From the NCBI GenBank assembly GCA_031549345.1, contig JAVBPY010000018.1:1-53529 (forward strand): a DNA stretch of 53,529 nucleotides, written 5' to 3'. Origin of the DNA: CASFRF01 sp031549345. GTDB lineage: Bacteria; Verrucomicrobiota; Lentisphaeria; Victivallales; Victivallaceae. Each line of letters opens with the position of its first letter. The first letter of the stretch is position 1. Shown here one piece after another: positions 8,401-16,195 of the stretch. The notes below the pieces were generated by a model, which was not told the DNA's origin, searched no databases, and saw only the letters and a program-made list of their open reading frames with translations. A program made the position numbers and the translations under genes.

Positions 8401-8486
8401 AGCGCTCCCGATTTCAGCAGGGCCTTGGCCTGTTTCAACGCTTCCGGGCTGGACGCTTCCGTCAGCCGGGCTTCAAATCCCTTCAT
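5415..8486 (-). CDS. SWIM zinc-finger SNF2-family helicase
   Basis: The 1023-residue protein starts with a SWIM-like zinc finger (Cys and CEHAVALL within the first 90 residues). A long middle region follows, then an SNF2/Swi2 ATPase: Walker A in DEMGLGKT near residue 600, DEAQH near 690, LSGTPLENS, and a C-terminal helicase lobe with DGATRNRQQRVDHF and HRIGQTRPV. Bacterial SWIM/SNF2 proteins are thought to move along or remodel DNA- or RNA-protein complexes, exact role unknown. The start at 8486 has GGAGAG 6 bases upstream, and a good promoter lies at 8523-8551, downstream of the more distal ATG at 8531, which rules that ATG out. Confidence 0.92.
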   Translation of the reverse strand: MKGFEARLTEASSPEALKQAKALLKSGALFGVHRTGDGFLAGEFQEKTRQVHAAVRPGELPHGSCDGHGDSERLCEHAVALLMYAGRFGNVLREPCPDENARYAGLKFEDFVSLSARVNPAPAARVSIEAMSAFPHVPSKWEHAVLNVRLRAGEREYLGNLNNLRQLYFDKILSAALKLEAFSLHDQQIIRFLAVSGEAENSMILLNSEQAAEFFHCLVGFERFTLEGRKLFVRPDRAEAVVLKDGKGCVTPGIRVRGGAIPIIRAKVITGRSGCWVGCHGEYFFVPATADITWLRNFFRNGPQPESSKSSDWPLPVLEHTGFTDQAVRPKILLGGEGDENGGFRLRVQYVYPQGACHPRSGRLLQDGGVFALRDANREREFEQELEMFGFVADDAAFVLRSLEATGLFLDKVLSIWMRRYPELCLEGPLAQLSRGGEGLPEAEIRCRKNARTSAGHLISYEITGGGGILSWSELLELVHSGLNYASVGARRLPVRLGSKMRRFLSATDQIIRSLNEKERTFELPFYSVDFFLRLAASLPGALPEGLANDWETPSAEDTPPAFSFSGELRSYQQAGRDWILRMTDHRFNVILADEMGLGKTIQLLSVLAARHRRGEPPSLVICPASLVENWARECRRFVPDFRVAAPQGAARDEIWSSLKDYDLIVISYAAARRDVARLRSLRFGYLVLDEAQHIKNPGTANAQDCKSIRAAHKIVLSGTPLENSPEDLWSIFDFLQPGMLGTLAGFRRYYAGIMAESDRRDELAMRIAPFIRRRTKKEVAAELPPKQEFLLYCTMEEEQRKLYDETREIGRRQLAAIKPGENRGNAEIFTTLLRLRQICCHPELLPEKRGDGTPSTKMELFQELVLENIDSGHKILVFSQFTTLLEKIARWLDSNGLRYEYLDGATRNRQQRVDHFNEDNAIPVFLLSLKAGGTGLNLTSADTVVLFDPWWNPAAELQAADRTHRIGQTRPVSSLKLLVRDSIEEKMLLLQQRKQELFDQVIDNPKTCGEKFTIDELRALLD

Positions 8487-8522
8487 TCGCTCTCCGTAAT
8501 CTTTGCAAGAACAAGAAGCGGC

Positions 8523-8551
8523 AATATACATGGAAAACGTCCCATCTTCAA
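8523..8551 (-). promoter_or_regulatory. Promoter of the SNF2-family gene
   Basis: On the minus strand TTGAAG (8546-8551), 17 bp, TATATT (8523-8528). Confidence 0.65.
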
Positions 8552-8555
8552 GCCG

Positions 8556-8569
8556 TTTTATCGATAAAA
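8556..8569. promoter_or_regulatory. 14-bp palindrome TTTTATCGATAAAA
   Basis: A perfect palindrome just upstream of the -35 of the SNF2 promoter, in the divergent region towards the activase operon. Related ATCGAT cores occur near promoters at 26716 and 53040. Confidence 0.35.
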
Positions 8570-8750
8570 TGCGTTAAATATCGCACTTGCCAATGGAAAA
8601 TCAATCCGAATGCGTGTATTGTAAAGAGAAACGTTTATCATTTAACGAGTTAATTTCAAAAGTATTTACGGCGCGGTGCGGAATGTGCTTGTTTTTGCGT
8701 GCCCGGAAAGATTTTTGAAATGGACTCCAACTTCCAAGGAAATTTTTTGC

Positions 8751-10820
8751 ATGGAAAAACTTTATTTGGGCATCGACGTAGGCTCAACCACATTCAAGGC
8801 GGTGCTTCTTACTGAAAAAGGAAAAGTCCGCGAATCCCTTTACCAGCGCACGCGTCCTGTGGATTCCGGGCGGATCCGCTGCACCGGAATCTGCGGAAAG
8901 TGCGGCGCGTGCAACTTCGGTCAACTCCGGCAAACCGTGGACTCCTTTCTCGCCCACGCGGGGGTGGACTCGCTCGCGGAGATCGCCTGCACTGTGGTTA
9001 CGGGGAGCCAGATCGTCGACGATACCCGCGATTTCCTCCCGTATGATTTTCAGGTAAGCGAAGTTTCCGCACACGTTGCGGGGGCCCGGCACTACCACCC
9101 GGATTGCGAGGCCATTCTCGACGTCGGCGGACAAGACTCCAAAGCGATGATCTTCAACCGCGACATGCGCATGTGGAACTACAAAATGAGCGGCATCTGC
9201 GCCGCCGGCACCGGAGCGTTCCTGGACAGTGTCGCGGCCAAGCTGAACATTCCCATCGAAGACCTCGCAAGCCGCGTCAATTACGACAGCGCCCTGGAAT
9301 TTTCCAGCGTCTGCGCCGTTCTGAGCGCCACGTCCATCAATAAATTCAAGAACCGTTTTCCCCTCGGCGATATCGTCGGCGGCGCGTGCCGCGCACAGGC
9401 GCGCACCATTATGTCCGGCGTCGGAGAGCTCTTTCAAGGCTACCGCGGGACCATCATTTTCCAGGGCGGCGTGGCCTACAACCGCGCCGTCGCCTATTAT
9501 TTGCGGGAAATCACCGGGAACAACATCGTTGTTCCGGAGTTTCATAGCGTTATGGGAGCTCTTGGCGCGGCCTGCCTGGCAAGGCAGTACAGCGAGTCCA
9601 AGGGAAAGCTCCAGATGGAGAAGTTGGAAACCGTGCCGGTGCGCACGCTCGAATCGGTGCAGTTGCGCGCACGCGGAACCAAGCGCGACTTTCTCGCCAA
9701 AACCGATGCGCCCCTTGTATGGCGGAATTTATTTTTTCCGCCGGAAATTCTCAATGCACTCGGCACGCGCATTTTGACGCTGGAAACCTACGCCGCCCTT
9801 TTTGCCCGGAGCGGAAAAAAAGTAAAAAAGGCCTTCGACAACGCCGCCTGCAAAGGATTTTCCGGTGAAACGTGTTCCTTTCTGCGTGTGTTGGAGGGGA
9901 TGCAGCTTCCGCATCCGGCGTTCGGCGTTTCGACCTCGCAGCCTTGCCAGCAGGGGGAGCGTGTTTTCCGCGATCTCGTGCGCACATACGGCGTGGAGGA
10001 CCGTTTTTTCTCCCTCCAGACGCCGCCGAACGAGGATGGAAACGCGATCGAGCACCTGGCCGAAGACCTGGAGCGTTCGGTTCGCCTCCTGGAAGCGAAA
10101 ACAGGGCTGAAATTGGACCCTGCCCGCTTGCGCGAAGCCTGCGGACATTCCAACGAAGCGCGGCATTATTCGTTGTTGTGCAATAATTTGCGCGCGGAAA
10201 ATCCGCCCTTGATACGCGGATCGCAAATGATTTATTTCGCATCGATCTTCTCTCAGATGTGGGGGAAGCCGGAGCTGATCGAAATTCAGAAGAAGCTCAG
10301 CGAAGAGCTCGCTTCTTTTGTGCCGGAAACAGCCGGGCGCAAACGGGAAGACTCCCACCGCCTGATCTGGCTGCATTTGCCCCCCTTCTACGACAGCGAG
10401 CTCCTGGAATTTATCGAAGTGAGTTGTCACGCGCCGATTGTATTTGAGGAAGTGAACTTCATCGGCTGGGAGCCGTTGGATGTGAACGATCCCTACCGCT
10501 CGCTCGCGCGGAAGCTCCTGACCACGGGGTTTATGGACCCGAATCTGCGGGTGAAGGCCATTGTGGAACAAAGCCGGAAGTTCGCCCTGAACGGGTGCAT
10601 CCTCTACAACCATGGATTCGGCCGGTGTTCCATGGCGGACAGTTCCTTCATCAAACATTTGCGCGAAGAGCTGACCGCGGCGAAAATTCCGCTGCTGGTC
10701 CTCGACGGCGACTGCATGGATCCGACCATCGACCCATGCAGTACACAGACCAAGGTCAGCGCCTACGTGGAAGCACTGAATGAAACAAAATACGGCAATA
10801 TTTTCGGCCCGATGAACTGA
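8751..10820 (+). CDS. 2-hydroxyacyl-CoA dehydratase activase fused to dehydratase-like domain
   Basis: The N-terminal half is a BadF/HgdC-type ASKHA ATPase: GIDVGSTT (residues 7-14), DVGGQDSKAM (from 124), GICAAGTGAFLD (cluster Cys region) and FQGGVAYNRA. The C-terminal half resembles the HgdB-type dehydratase subunit, with FIGWEPLD and a final LVLDGDCMDP and YVEAL pattern. Activases pass ATP-driven electrons from a 4Fe-4S cluster to radical dehydratases or related double-cubane proteins. Here both roles are in one 689-residue chain. An unusual cluster of Cys44, 48, 51 and 54 (C-x3-C-x2-C-x2-C) sits inside the ATPase lobe. AAGGA precedes the ATG. It heads a five-gene operon. The substrate is unknown. 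Confidence 0.85.
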   Translation: MEKLYLGIDVGSTTFKAVLLTEKGKVRESLYQRTRPVDSGRIRCTGICGKCGACNFGQLRQTVDSFLAHAGVDSLAEIACTVVTGSQIVDDTRDFLPYDFQVSEVSAHVAGARHYHPDCEAILDVGGQDSKAMIFNRDMRMWNYKMSGICAAGTGAFLDSVAAKLNIPIEDLASRVNYDSALEFSSVCAVLSATSINKFKNRFPLGDIVGGACRAQARTIMSGVGELFQGYRGTIIFQGGVAYNRAVAYYLREITGNNIVVPEFHSVMGALGAACLARQYSESKGKLQMEKLETVPVRTLESVQLRARGTKRDFLAKTDAPLVWRNLFFPPEILNALGTRILTLETYAALFARSGKKVKKAFDNAACKGFSGETCSFLRVLEGMQLPHPAFGVSTSQPCQQGERVFRDLVRTYGVEDRFFSLQTPPNEDGNAIEHLAEDLERSVRLLEAKTGLKLDPARLREACGHSNEARHYSLLCNNLRAENPPLIRGSQMIYFASIFSQMWGKPELIEIQKKLSEELASFVPETAGRKREDSHRLIWLHLPPFYDSELLEFIEVSCHAPIVFEEVNFIGWEPLDVNDPYRSLARKLLTTGFMDPNLRVKAIVEQSRKFALNGCILYNHGFGRCSMADSSFIKHLREELTAAKIPLLVLDGDCMDPTIDPCSTQTKVSAYVEALNETKYGNIFGPMN

Positions 10821-10829
10821 GGAGGCCCC

Positions 10830-11189
10830 ATGATCCGCCGCGACAAAAGCTACCGCACCGAGGAACGCCCCGCCATGCGCGGAGGCGTTGGCACAGTGAA
10901 AATCGAACATTTCTGGGACGCGGGGCGCGAGCTTCGGTCGTCAACACGTCTTTGCGCGCGCCTGACCCTGCCGCCGGGCGCGTCCATCGGGCGCCACGAA
11001 CACATCGGCGAGGAGGAAGTCTTTATTCTCGTCCGCGGGGAAGCCGAATTCGACGACGACGGCGAAGCCGTCCGGCTCAAGGCCGGCGACACGATGCTCA
11101 CCTCCGGCGCGGCGCATTCGGTGCGGAACACCGGGAGCGGGCCATTGGAACTGATCGCATTCATTCTTCAATTTCCGGTGGAGGCGTAA
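10830..11189 (+). CDS. Small cupin-domain protein
   Basis: This single-cupin protein of 119 residues carries the motif PPGASIGRHEHIGEEEVFIL (metal-ligand His/His/Glu pattern) and LKAGDTMLTSGAAHSV with a last His ligand. Small cupins bind metals and often isomerise or oxidise small molecules, or sense ligands; the substrate cannot be read from sequence. GGAGG lies 5 bases before the ATG, 10 bases after the activase stop, and lysA starts 3 bases after its own stop, so it is co-transcribed with both. Confidence 0.9.
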   Translation: MIRRDKSYRTEERPAMRGGVGTVKIEHFWDAGRELRSSTRLCARLTLPPGASIGRHEHIGEEEVFILVRGEAEFDDDGEAVRLKAGDTMLTSGAAHSVRNTGSGPLELIAFILQFPVEA

Positions 11190-11191
11190 AC

Positions 11192-12409
11192 ATGCTTGCT
11201 CCGGAAATGCTGCTGCATCTTGCCGATCAATACGGGACGCCTCTTTACGTGTACGACGTCGATCAGGTGGAAGCGCGTTACCGCGACCTCTTCACCTTTA
11301 TTCCCCATCCGGATTTGCATATTTTTTACGCGATGAAAGCCAATTTCAACGTGGCGCTCCTGCGAAGACTGCGCGACATCGGCGCGGGAATCGATGCGGT
11401 AAGTCCGGCGGAGGTCCTTCTTGCGTTGAAAATCGGTTTCCCGCCGGAACGCATTATTTACACGGCGAATAACATGACCGCCGCGGAAGTGGAACTGGTG
11501 CATAAAACCGGGGTTACGATGAATCTCGGGTCCCTTTCCAGTTTGCGGAAATTCGCGGACGCCTATCCGGGGAGCCGGGTTTGTCTGCGCTTCAATCCCG
11601 ATGTCTGCGATGGAGACAGCGTCAACACCATGACCGGCGGGGATCTTGCGAAATTCGGTATCCTCCTGGAAGAGGCGGACGATGCCTGCGCCATCGCCCG
11701 TTCGGGCAACTTGAAGGTGGTTGGCTTGCACGAGCACACGGGTTCCGGTCTTCAGCGCGCCGAATCGGTGTACCAGAGCATGAAGAACTTAATGGAAATC
11801 GCGACGAACGCGCGCTTCCCGGATCTCGAATTCATGGACTTCGGCGGAGGCTTCAAGGTGCCGTACAAACCCGGCGAGGAACGGGTGGACTACGCGGCGA
11901 TGGGTGCGGAGATTGTCCGGTTGTTCAATGCGTTCCGTACGCGCTACGGCCGCGCTCTCCGCCTCTACTTCGAGCCGGGTAAATACATGGTCGCCGAAGC
12001 CGGCGTTCTCCTTACGCGCGTCAATACGCTGAAATTCAACCGCACACGCGCCATTGCCGGCTGCGATTCCGGTTTTCCGCAATTGATTCGCCCGATTCTT
12101 TACAACGCGTACCATCATATCGAAAACCTGAGCAATCCTCTGGGGCCGCTCCGGCGTTACGATGTTTGCGGCAACATCTGTGAAACGGGTGACCGTTTTG
12201 CGGAACAACGCGAGTTGCCGGAAATCTCCGAGGACGATCTCCTTGCCATTGGAAACGCCGGAGCCTATTGTTACTCGATGGGCGGCGTCTACAACCTGCG
12301 CCCCATGCCTTCGGAGGTGGTGGTGGAACATGGCGTCGCCCGCCTTGCGCGGCGCGGGTTCACTCACGAAGAGTTGGCCGAACGCATCCTGCAATTGAGT
12401 GAACAATGA
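11192..12409 (+). CDS. lysA: Diaminopimelate decarboxylase family protein
   Basis: This fold-III PLP enzyme of 405 residues is expected to make L-lysine from meso-diaminopimelate. The PLP lysine lies in FYAMKANFN. HEHTGSG and FGGGFKVPY are phosphate-binding stretches. EPGKYMVAEAG and CETGDRF supply the partner-subunit active-site Cys, and GAYCYSMGGVYN is the usual C-terminal motif. The start follows GGTGGAG about 9 bases upstream. The stop overlaps the tsaB start (ATGA). A related decarboxylase with another diamino-acid substrate is a less likely alternative. asd, another gene of the same pathway, lies 3 kb away on the other strand. Confidence 0.9.
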   Translation: MLAPEMLLHLADQYGTPLYVYDVDQVEARYRDLFTFIPHPDLHIFYAMKANFNVALLRRLRDIGAGIDAVSPAEVLLALKIGFPPERIIYTANNMTAAEVELVHKTGVTMNLGSLSSLRKFADAYPGSRVCLRFNPDVCDGDSVNTMTGGDLAKFGILLEEADDACAIARSGNLKVVGLHEHTGSGLQRAESVYQSMKNLMEIATNARFPDLEFMDFGGGFKVPYKPGEERVDYAAMGAEIVRLFNAFRTRYGRALRLYFEPGKYMVAEAGVLLTRVNTLKFNRTRAIAGCDSGFPQLIRPILYNAYHHIENLSNPLGPLRRYDVCGNICETGDRFAEQRELPEISEDDLLAIGNAGAYCYSMGGVYNLRPMPSEVVVEHGVARLARRGFTHEELAERILQLSEQ

Positions 12410-13068
12410 GTACTTTTCACGCGGCCTTGGATCTTTCGCGCGATACGGCCATGCTGGCCGCCGCCGACGCGCACGGAAACGTTCTTTTGGAAACGACACG
12501 CCCCATGCGCGGGCGCGAGGCGGCCGTCCTTTCGGAATGGATCGTTAAAAGCCTTTGCACGGCAAATATCCAGCCGGAAACGGTGGCAAGCTGGACGCTC
12601 GGTTCCGGCCCCGGATCGTTTACCGGGATGCGCCTTGCGGCGGCATTCCTGGAAGGGTGGCGATACGGCAAGCCGCAGCTCCGCGTGCGCTGTGTGCCGA
12701 GCGCTCTCGGCCTCGCGGCGGAGTTTTCTTTTGCGGATGGTGAGCCTGTTCTTCTTTTGTTTGACGGGCGCAACCGTGAACTTCTGACCTTTCCGGTGCG
12801 CTTTCGCGGCGCTTGTCCGGAACAGGATGGGGAGCCCGGCATCCTGGATGCGCGAAATGCCCAAGACGCCGTGCGCGGACGGCGCCTTGCGGCGTTGAAC
12901 GCCGATCGCGCACCCATTGAGGCGCTTCTTCCGGAAGCGCATGTGGATTATGCGGCGGCATTTCGCGCCTCCTCCCTCCTCCCCTTCCCCGGCATCGCGT
13001 TCGACAACGATCTGACACGCCTCCTGTATCTGCGTCCCGCTGTTCAAGCCAAAGGAGAACAGGCATGA
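12406..13068 (+). CDS. tsaB: tRNA t6A37 synthesis protein TsaB
   Basis: TsaB is the non-catalytic ASKHA partner of TsaD in making N6-threonylcarbamoyladenosine of ANN-decoding tRNAs. The product of 220 residues starts with AALDLSRDTA and carries the family signature GSGPGSFTGMRLAAAF around residues 66-81, followed by a diverged C-terminal half as usual. It is translationally coupled at both ends: ATGA with lysA upstream and ATGA with the membrane protein downstream. tsaD, tsaC and tsaE are not in the window. Confidence 0.92.
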   Translation: MSTFHAALDLSRDTAMLAAADAHGNVLLETTRPMRGREAAVLSEWIVKSLCTANIQPETVASWTLGSGPGSFTGMRLAAAFLEGWRYGKPQLRVRCVPSALGLAAEFSFADGEPVLLLFDGRNRELLTFPVRFRGACPEQDGEPGILDARNAQDAVRGRRLAALNADRAPIEALLPEAHVDYAAAFRASSLLPFPGIAFDNDLTRLLYLRPAVQAKGEQA

Positions 13069-13772
13069 AAAACAAAAAAATCTGGCTATGGATTTCCATT
13101 TCCGCCGGCAGTATTTTCCTTATATTGGTCCTCACCGCATGGATTGTCGCCGCGAATTTATTCACCAAAGAGAGCAACTTCCCCATCGAGCCGCTCCGCG
13201 CCAACGACGCGCAACTTCTCACACGGGAGCTGCAGTACATTATGACGACCAGCCGGCCGGACGAGCTGCGGCGCTTGGAGCTTTCCACCGAGGACATTGC
13301 TTCTTTGGTGCGCGTGAGCGACAATGGAGGGGATCTTGCGGCCACATTCGGACTGGACGGCGCGGCCAAAATGTGGAAAAACGGACGAAAGGCCGCACAG
13401 GTTTCCTTTGAAAAGGGGACTTTGCGGATCATCGCAATCATTGATACGGAAAAGAGCTGGCTTTTCGGCGGAAAAATAAAATGCACCGTATATTTCCGCC
13501 CGGAAATGCACGATGGCGAAATTGAACTTGTCCCCACCTACTGCAAGGCGGGAAATTACGAAGTTGCGCCGGAACGGATCCGTCCGCGCCTCCAGGAAGA
13601 GATGAAGAAGTTCCGGCAAACCCCCGAGTATGCTCAATTCCGCGCCAGTGTGCAGGAGATTTTTGTCGAAAACGACCTGCTTGTCGTCATGTACCGCCCG
13701 GCCGCCGTCCGCGAACAGGCCATGCGCCAGATCATGCAGAAACTCGCCCCCAAGAAAAAGCGCATTCGCTAA
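13065..13772 (+). CDS. Single-pass membrane protein of unknown function
   Basis: The 235-residue product has a basic start (MKNKKIWLW), one hydrophobic helix at about residues 8-30 and a large charged region predicted to lie outside the cytoplasm. Two helix-rich blocks flank a beta-rich middle (GKIKCTVYFRPEM). No family is recognised. It is the last gene of the operon, coupled to tsaB by ATGA. Confidence 0.75.
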   Translation: MKNKKIWLWISISAGSIFLILVLTAWIVAANLFTKESNFPIEPLRANDAQLLTRELQYIMTTSRPDELRRLELSTEDIASLVRVSDNGGDLAATFGLDGAAKMWKNGRKAAQVSFEKGTLRIIAIIDTEKSWLFGGKIKCTVYFRPEMHDGEIELVPTYCKAGNYEVAPERIRPRLQEEMKKFRQTPEYAQFRASVQEIFVENDLLVVMYRPAAVREQAMRQIMQKLAPKKKRIR

Positions 13773-13779
13773 GGGGCTG

Positions 13780-13810
13780 AAAAAAAGGACGGCGCTTTCA
13801 AGCGCCGTCC
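13780..13810 (-). terminator. Rho-independent terminator of asd-guaA
   Basis: GGACGGCGCT (13787-13796) pairs perfectly with AGCGCCGTCC (13801-13810), loop TTCA. On the minus strand seven T follow (13786-13780). The site ends guaA and may also stop the convergent operon. Confidence 0.9.
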
Positions 13811-13820
13811 GTGAAGAAAC

Positions 13821-15068
13821 TCACTCCCATTCGATCGTCCCGGGAGGTTTTTCCGTGATGTCGTACACAACGCGGCTTATACCGTCGACTTCCGTCATGA
13901 TCCGGTTCGCCATCGTTTCCAGAAGCTCCCAGGGCAGACGCACCACACTGGCTGTTACCGCGTCCACACTGTTGATCGAACGGATGGCAATGGCGTGTTC
14001 GTACGCGCGCTTCCCGTCCTTGATGCCGACTGCCTTGACGGGAAGGAACACGGCAAACGTCTGCCAGGTCTTCTGGTACCAGCCGGAACGGAGAAGTTCC
14101 TCCGTTACAATCGCGTCCGCTTCTCGCAACGTATTGAGCGTCGAACGGTCGATCGCGCCGAGGTGGCGCACGCCAAGCGAAGGCCCGGGAAACGGATGCC
14201 TGTCCAAAAGCTCCGACGGCAGCCCGAGCAGACGCCCCACCGCGCGCACCTCGTCTTTGAACAAACTTTCCACCGGCTCCACCAGCTTCAACTTCATCTT
14301 ATCCGGGAGTCCGCCGACGTTGTGGTGGCTCTTGATGACCCCCGCCGGATTCCCATCCAGGGGAATGCTCTCCACAATATCCGGGTAGATCGTCCCCTGC
14401 CCCAGGAACGCCGCGCCGACTTTGCCGGCGGCCTCCACGAAAACGTCGATGAATTCATGCCCGATGATTTTGCGCTTCTTTTCCGGATCGGCTACCCCGG
14501 CGAGCTTGTCGAGAAAACGGTCCGCCGCGTCGATGCAGCAAAGATTCATCTTGAAGTGGCGCTCGAAAATCTCTTTCACCAGCTGTGCTTCGCCTTTGCG
14601 GAGAAGGCCGTGGTCCACAAAAACACACGTCAGATTGTCGCCGATCGCGCGATGAATCAAGGCCGCCACCACCGAGGAATCCACCCCGCCGGAGAGCCCG
14701 AGTACCACGCGTTCATTCCCGACGAGGGCACGGACATCGGCAATGGCTTCTTCCACAAAAGCCTCCATCGTCCAGCTCCCCGTACAGCCGCATTCGGTCA
14801 TGCAAAATCGGCAGGCTTCTTCCGTGGAAGTCATTTCGTGGACGGGAATGCCGAGCCCGGCGAACTTTTTCCGCTCTTCCGGCTTGGCCTTGGCTTCGTC
14901 GGCGCAAAAGAGAAGCCCTGCGGGTTTTTCTTGCATCAAACGTTCCACGGGAACCGTGTACGGCATCACCATTGTGTAGATGTGTCGATCCCGAATTGCC
15001 CGTGCCATCTTCTGAATGTCCCGGCAGCCAAAATCAATCAGTACAATTGTTTCTTTGATCCGCTTCAT
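13821..15068 (-). CDS. guaA: GMP synthase with deleted glutaminase core
   Basis: GuaA turns XMP into GMP with ATP and nitrogen from glutamine. The ATP pyrophosphatase domain is intact: LGLSGGVDSS (P-loop at residues 124-132), VDHGLLRKGE, HPFPGPSLGVRHLG and the dimerisation C-terminus ending in KPPGTIEWE. The glutamine amidotransferase domain is cut: it starts normally (IVLIDFGCRDIQ) but goes from LGIPV at residue 72 to the domain end CGCTGSWTMEAF at 93-104. The catalytic Cys, His and Glu region of about 100 residues is absent. The protein is 415 residues instead of about 510-525. AAGGGGG precedes MM; the second ATG (15068) has better spacing. asd ends 10 bases upstream. Confidence 0.92.
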   Translation of the reverse strand: MKRIKETIVLIDFGCRDIQKMARAIRDRHIYTMVMPYTVPVERLMQEKPAGLLFCADEAKAKPEERKKFAGLGIPVHEMTSTEEACRFCMTECGCTGSWTMEAFVEEAIADVRALVGNERVVLGLSGGVDSSVVAALIHRAIGDNLTCVFVDHGLLRKGEAQLVKEIFERHFKMNLCCIDAADRFLDKLAGVADPEKKRKIIGHEFIDVFVEAAGKVGAAFLGQGTIYPDIVESIPLDGNPAGVIKSHHNVGGLPDKMKLKLVEPVESLFKDEVRAVGRLLGLPSELLDRHPFPGPSLGVRHLGAIDRSTLNTLREADAIVTEELLRSGWYQKTWQTFAVFLPVKAVGIKDGKRAYEHAIAIRSINSVDAVTASVVRLPWELLETMANRIMTEVDGISRVVYDITEKPPGTIEWE

Positions 15069-15078
15069 CATACCCCCT

Positions 15079-16083
15079 TTACAAAAGTTCGGCAATTTGC
15101 ACCGCGTTCAGCGCGGCGCCCTTCAGTACCTGGTCCCCGGAAATGAAAATATCCAATCCGCGCCCGTCGTTGCGCGAAATATCCTGCCGGATCCTGCCGA
15201 CAAAAACATCATCTTGTTCCGTAACGTCGAACGGCATCGGGTAAGCCTTCGCGGCGGGATCGTCCACGAGCTTTACGCCCGGAGCCGTGCGGAGAATCGC
15301 CCGCGCCTCTTCCGGTGTAATCGGCGAGGCGAATTCAAGGTTCAGCGCTTCGGAATGCGCCCGCATTACCGGCACGCGCACGCAGGTGCAGGAAACCATC
15401 AGATTCGGATCATGGAGCATTTTTCGGCTTTCGTTGAGCATTTTAAGCTCTTCCTTGGTGTAGCCGTTTCCAGTAAATGCATCGATGTGCGGAATCAGAT
15501 TGAATGCGATGCGGTGCGCAAAAATCTCCGGTTGAATCGGCTCCGACTTAAGAACCTGCGCGGTCTGGCGGACCATTTCATCCATTCCCTTGGCGCCGGC
15601 GCCGGAGGTTGCCTGGTAGGTGGCCGCGACCAAACGCACAAGCCTCTTCGCCCGGTGAAGTGGAGCGACGGCGACCAGCATGATGATGGTGGTGCAATTC
15701 GGGTTGGCGATAACGCCGCGGTGCAGTTTGATGTCTTCCGGGTTCACCTCGGGAACAACCAGGGGAACATCGTCTTCCATGCGGAACGCGCTGGAATTGT
15801 CCACCATCACCGCGCCGGAATCGACCACCGACCGGCGGAATTCGCGGGAAAGGTCGCCCCCCGCGCTGAAAAGTGCGATATCGACCCCTTTGAAAGAATC
15901 GTGCTTGAGTTCTTCCACCCGGAGTTTTTCCCCGCGGAAAAGCATCTCTTTGCCGACGGAACGCGACGAGGCGAGCAACTTCAGGCTTTTGAGCGGAAAA
16001 TTGCGTTTCTCAAGCGTTTTGATCATCTCAACACCGACCGCGCCGGTTGCGCCGGCAATGACTACGTGATAACTCTTGGACAT
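15079..16083 (-). CDS. asd: Aspartate-semialdehyde dehydrogenase
   Basis: This 334-residue NADP enzyme reduces aspartyl phosphate to aspartate semialdehyde, the branch point towards lysine, threonine and methionine. The Rossmann motif GATGAVG is at residues 11-17, the active-site Cys in NPNCTT, and the catalytic His region in VPVMRAHSEALN. AAGGAG lies 7 bases before the ATG. The next gene, guaA, starts 10 bases after its stop, an odd but clear operon. Strong promoter at 16132-16160. Confidence 0.95.
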   Translation of the reverse strand: MSKSYHVVIAGATGAVGVEMIKTLEKRNFPLKSLKLLASSRSVGKEMLFRGEKLRVEELKHDSFKGVDIALFSAGGDLSREFRRSVVDSGAVMVDNSSAFRMEDDVPLVVPEVNPEDIKLHRGVIANPNCTTIIMLVAVAPLHRAKRLVRLVAATYQATSGAGAKGMDEMVRQTAQVLKSEPIQPEIFAHRIAFNLIPHIDAFTGNGYTKEELKMLNESRKMLHDPNLMVSCTCVRVPVMRAHSEALNLEFASPITPEEARAILRTAPGVKLVDDPAAKAYPMPFDVTEQDDVFVGRIRQDISRNDGRGLDIFISGDQVLKGAALNAVQIAELL

Positions 16084-16131
16084 ACGCGCACTCCTTAATT
16101 GCTGCGGGACTCTGAATACTAGTGATCGCGT

Positions 16132-16160
16132 AATGTACTCTGCCGAGGAGTATTTTTCAA
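16132..16160 (-). promoter_or_regulatory. Promoter of asd-guaA
   Basis: On the minus strand TTGAAA (16155-16160), 17 bp, TACATT (16132-16137). Confidence 0.65.
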
Positions 16161-16195
16161 GCCGCGCGGCAAACTTTTTTGGCGATGCGTCCGGT

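Noticed and set aside
8487..8531. Start of the SNF2-family protein at 8531
   Set aside because: The predicted promoter -10 lies downstream of that ATG and only the ATG at 8486 has a ribosome binding site.
7047..8567. Plus-strand open frame of 506 codons antisense to the SNF2 gene
   Set aside because: It mirrors a GC-rich real gene, has no ribosome binding site and no family pattern.
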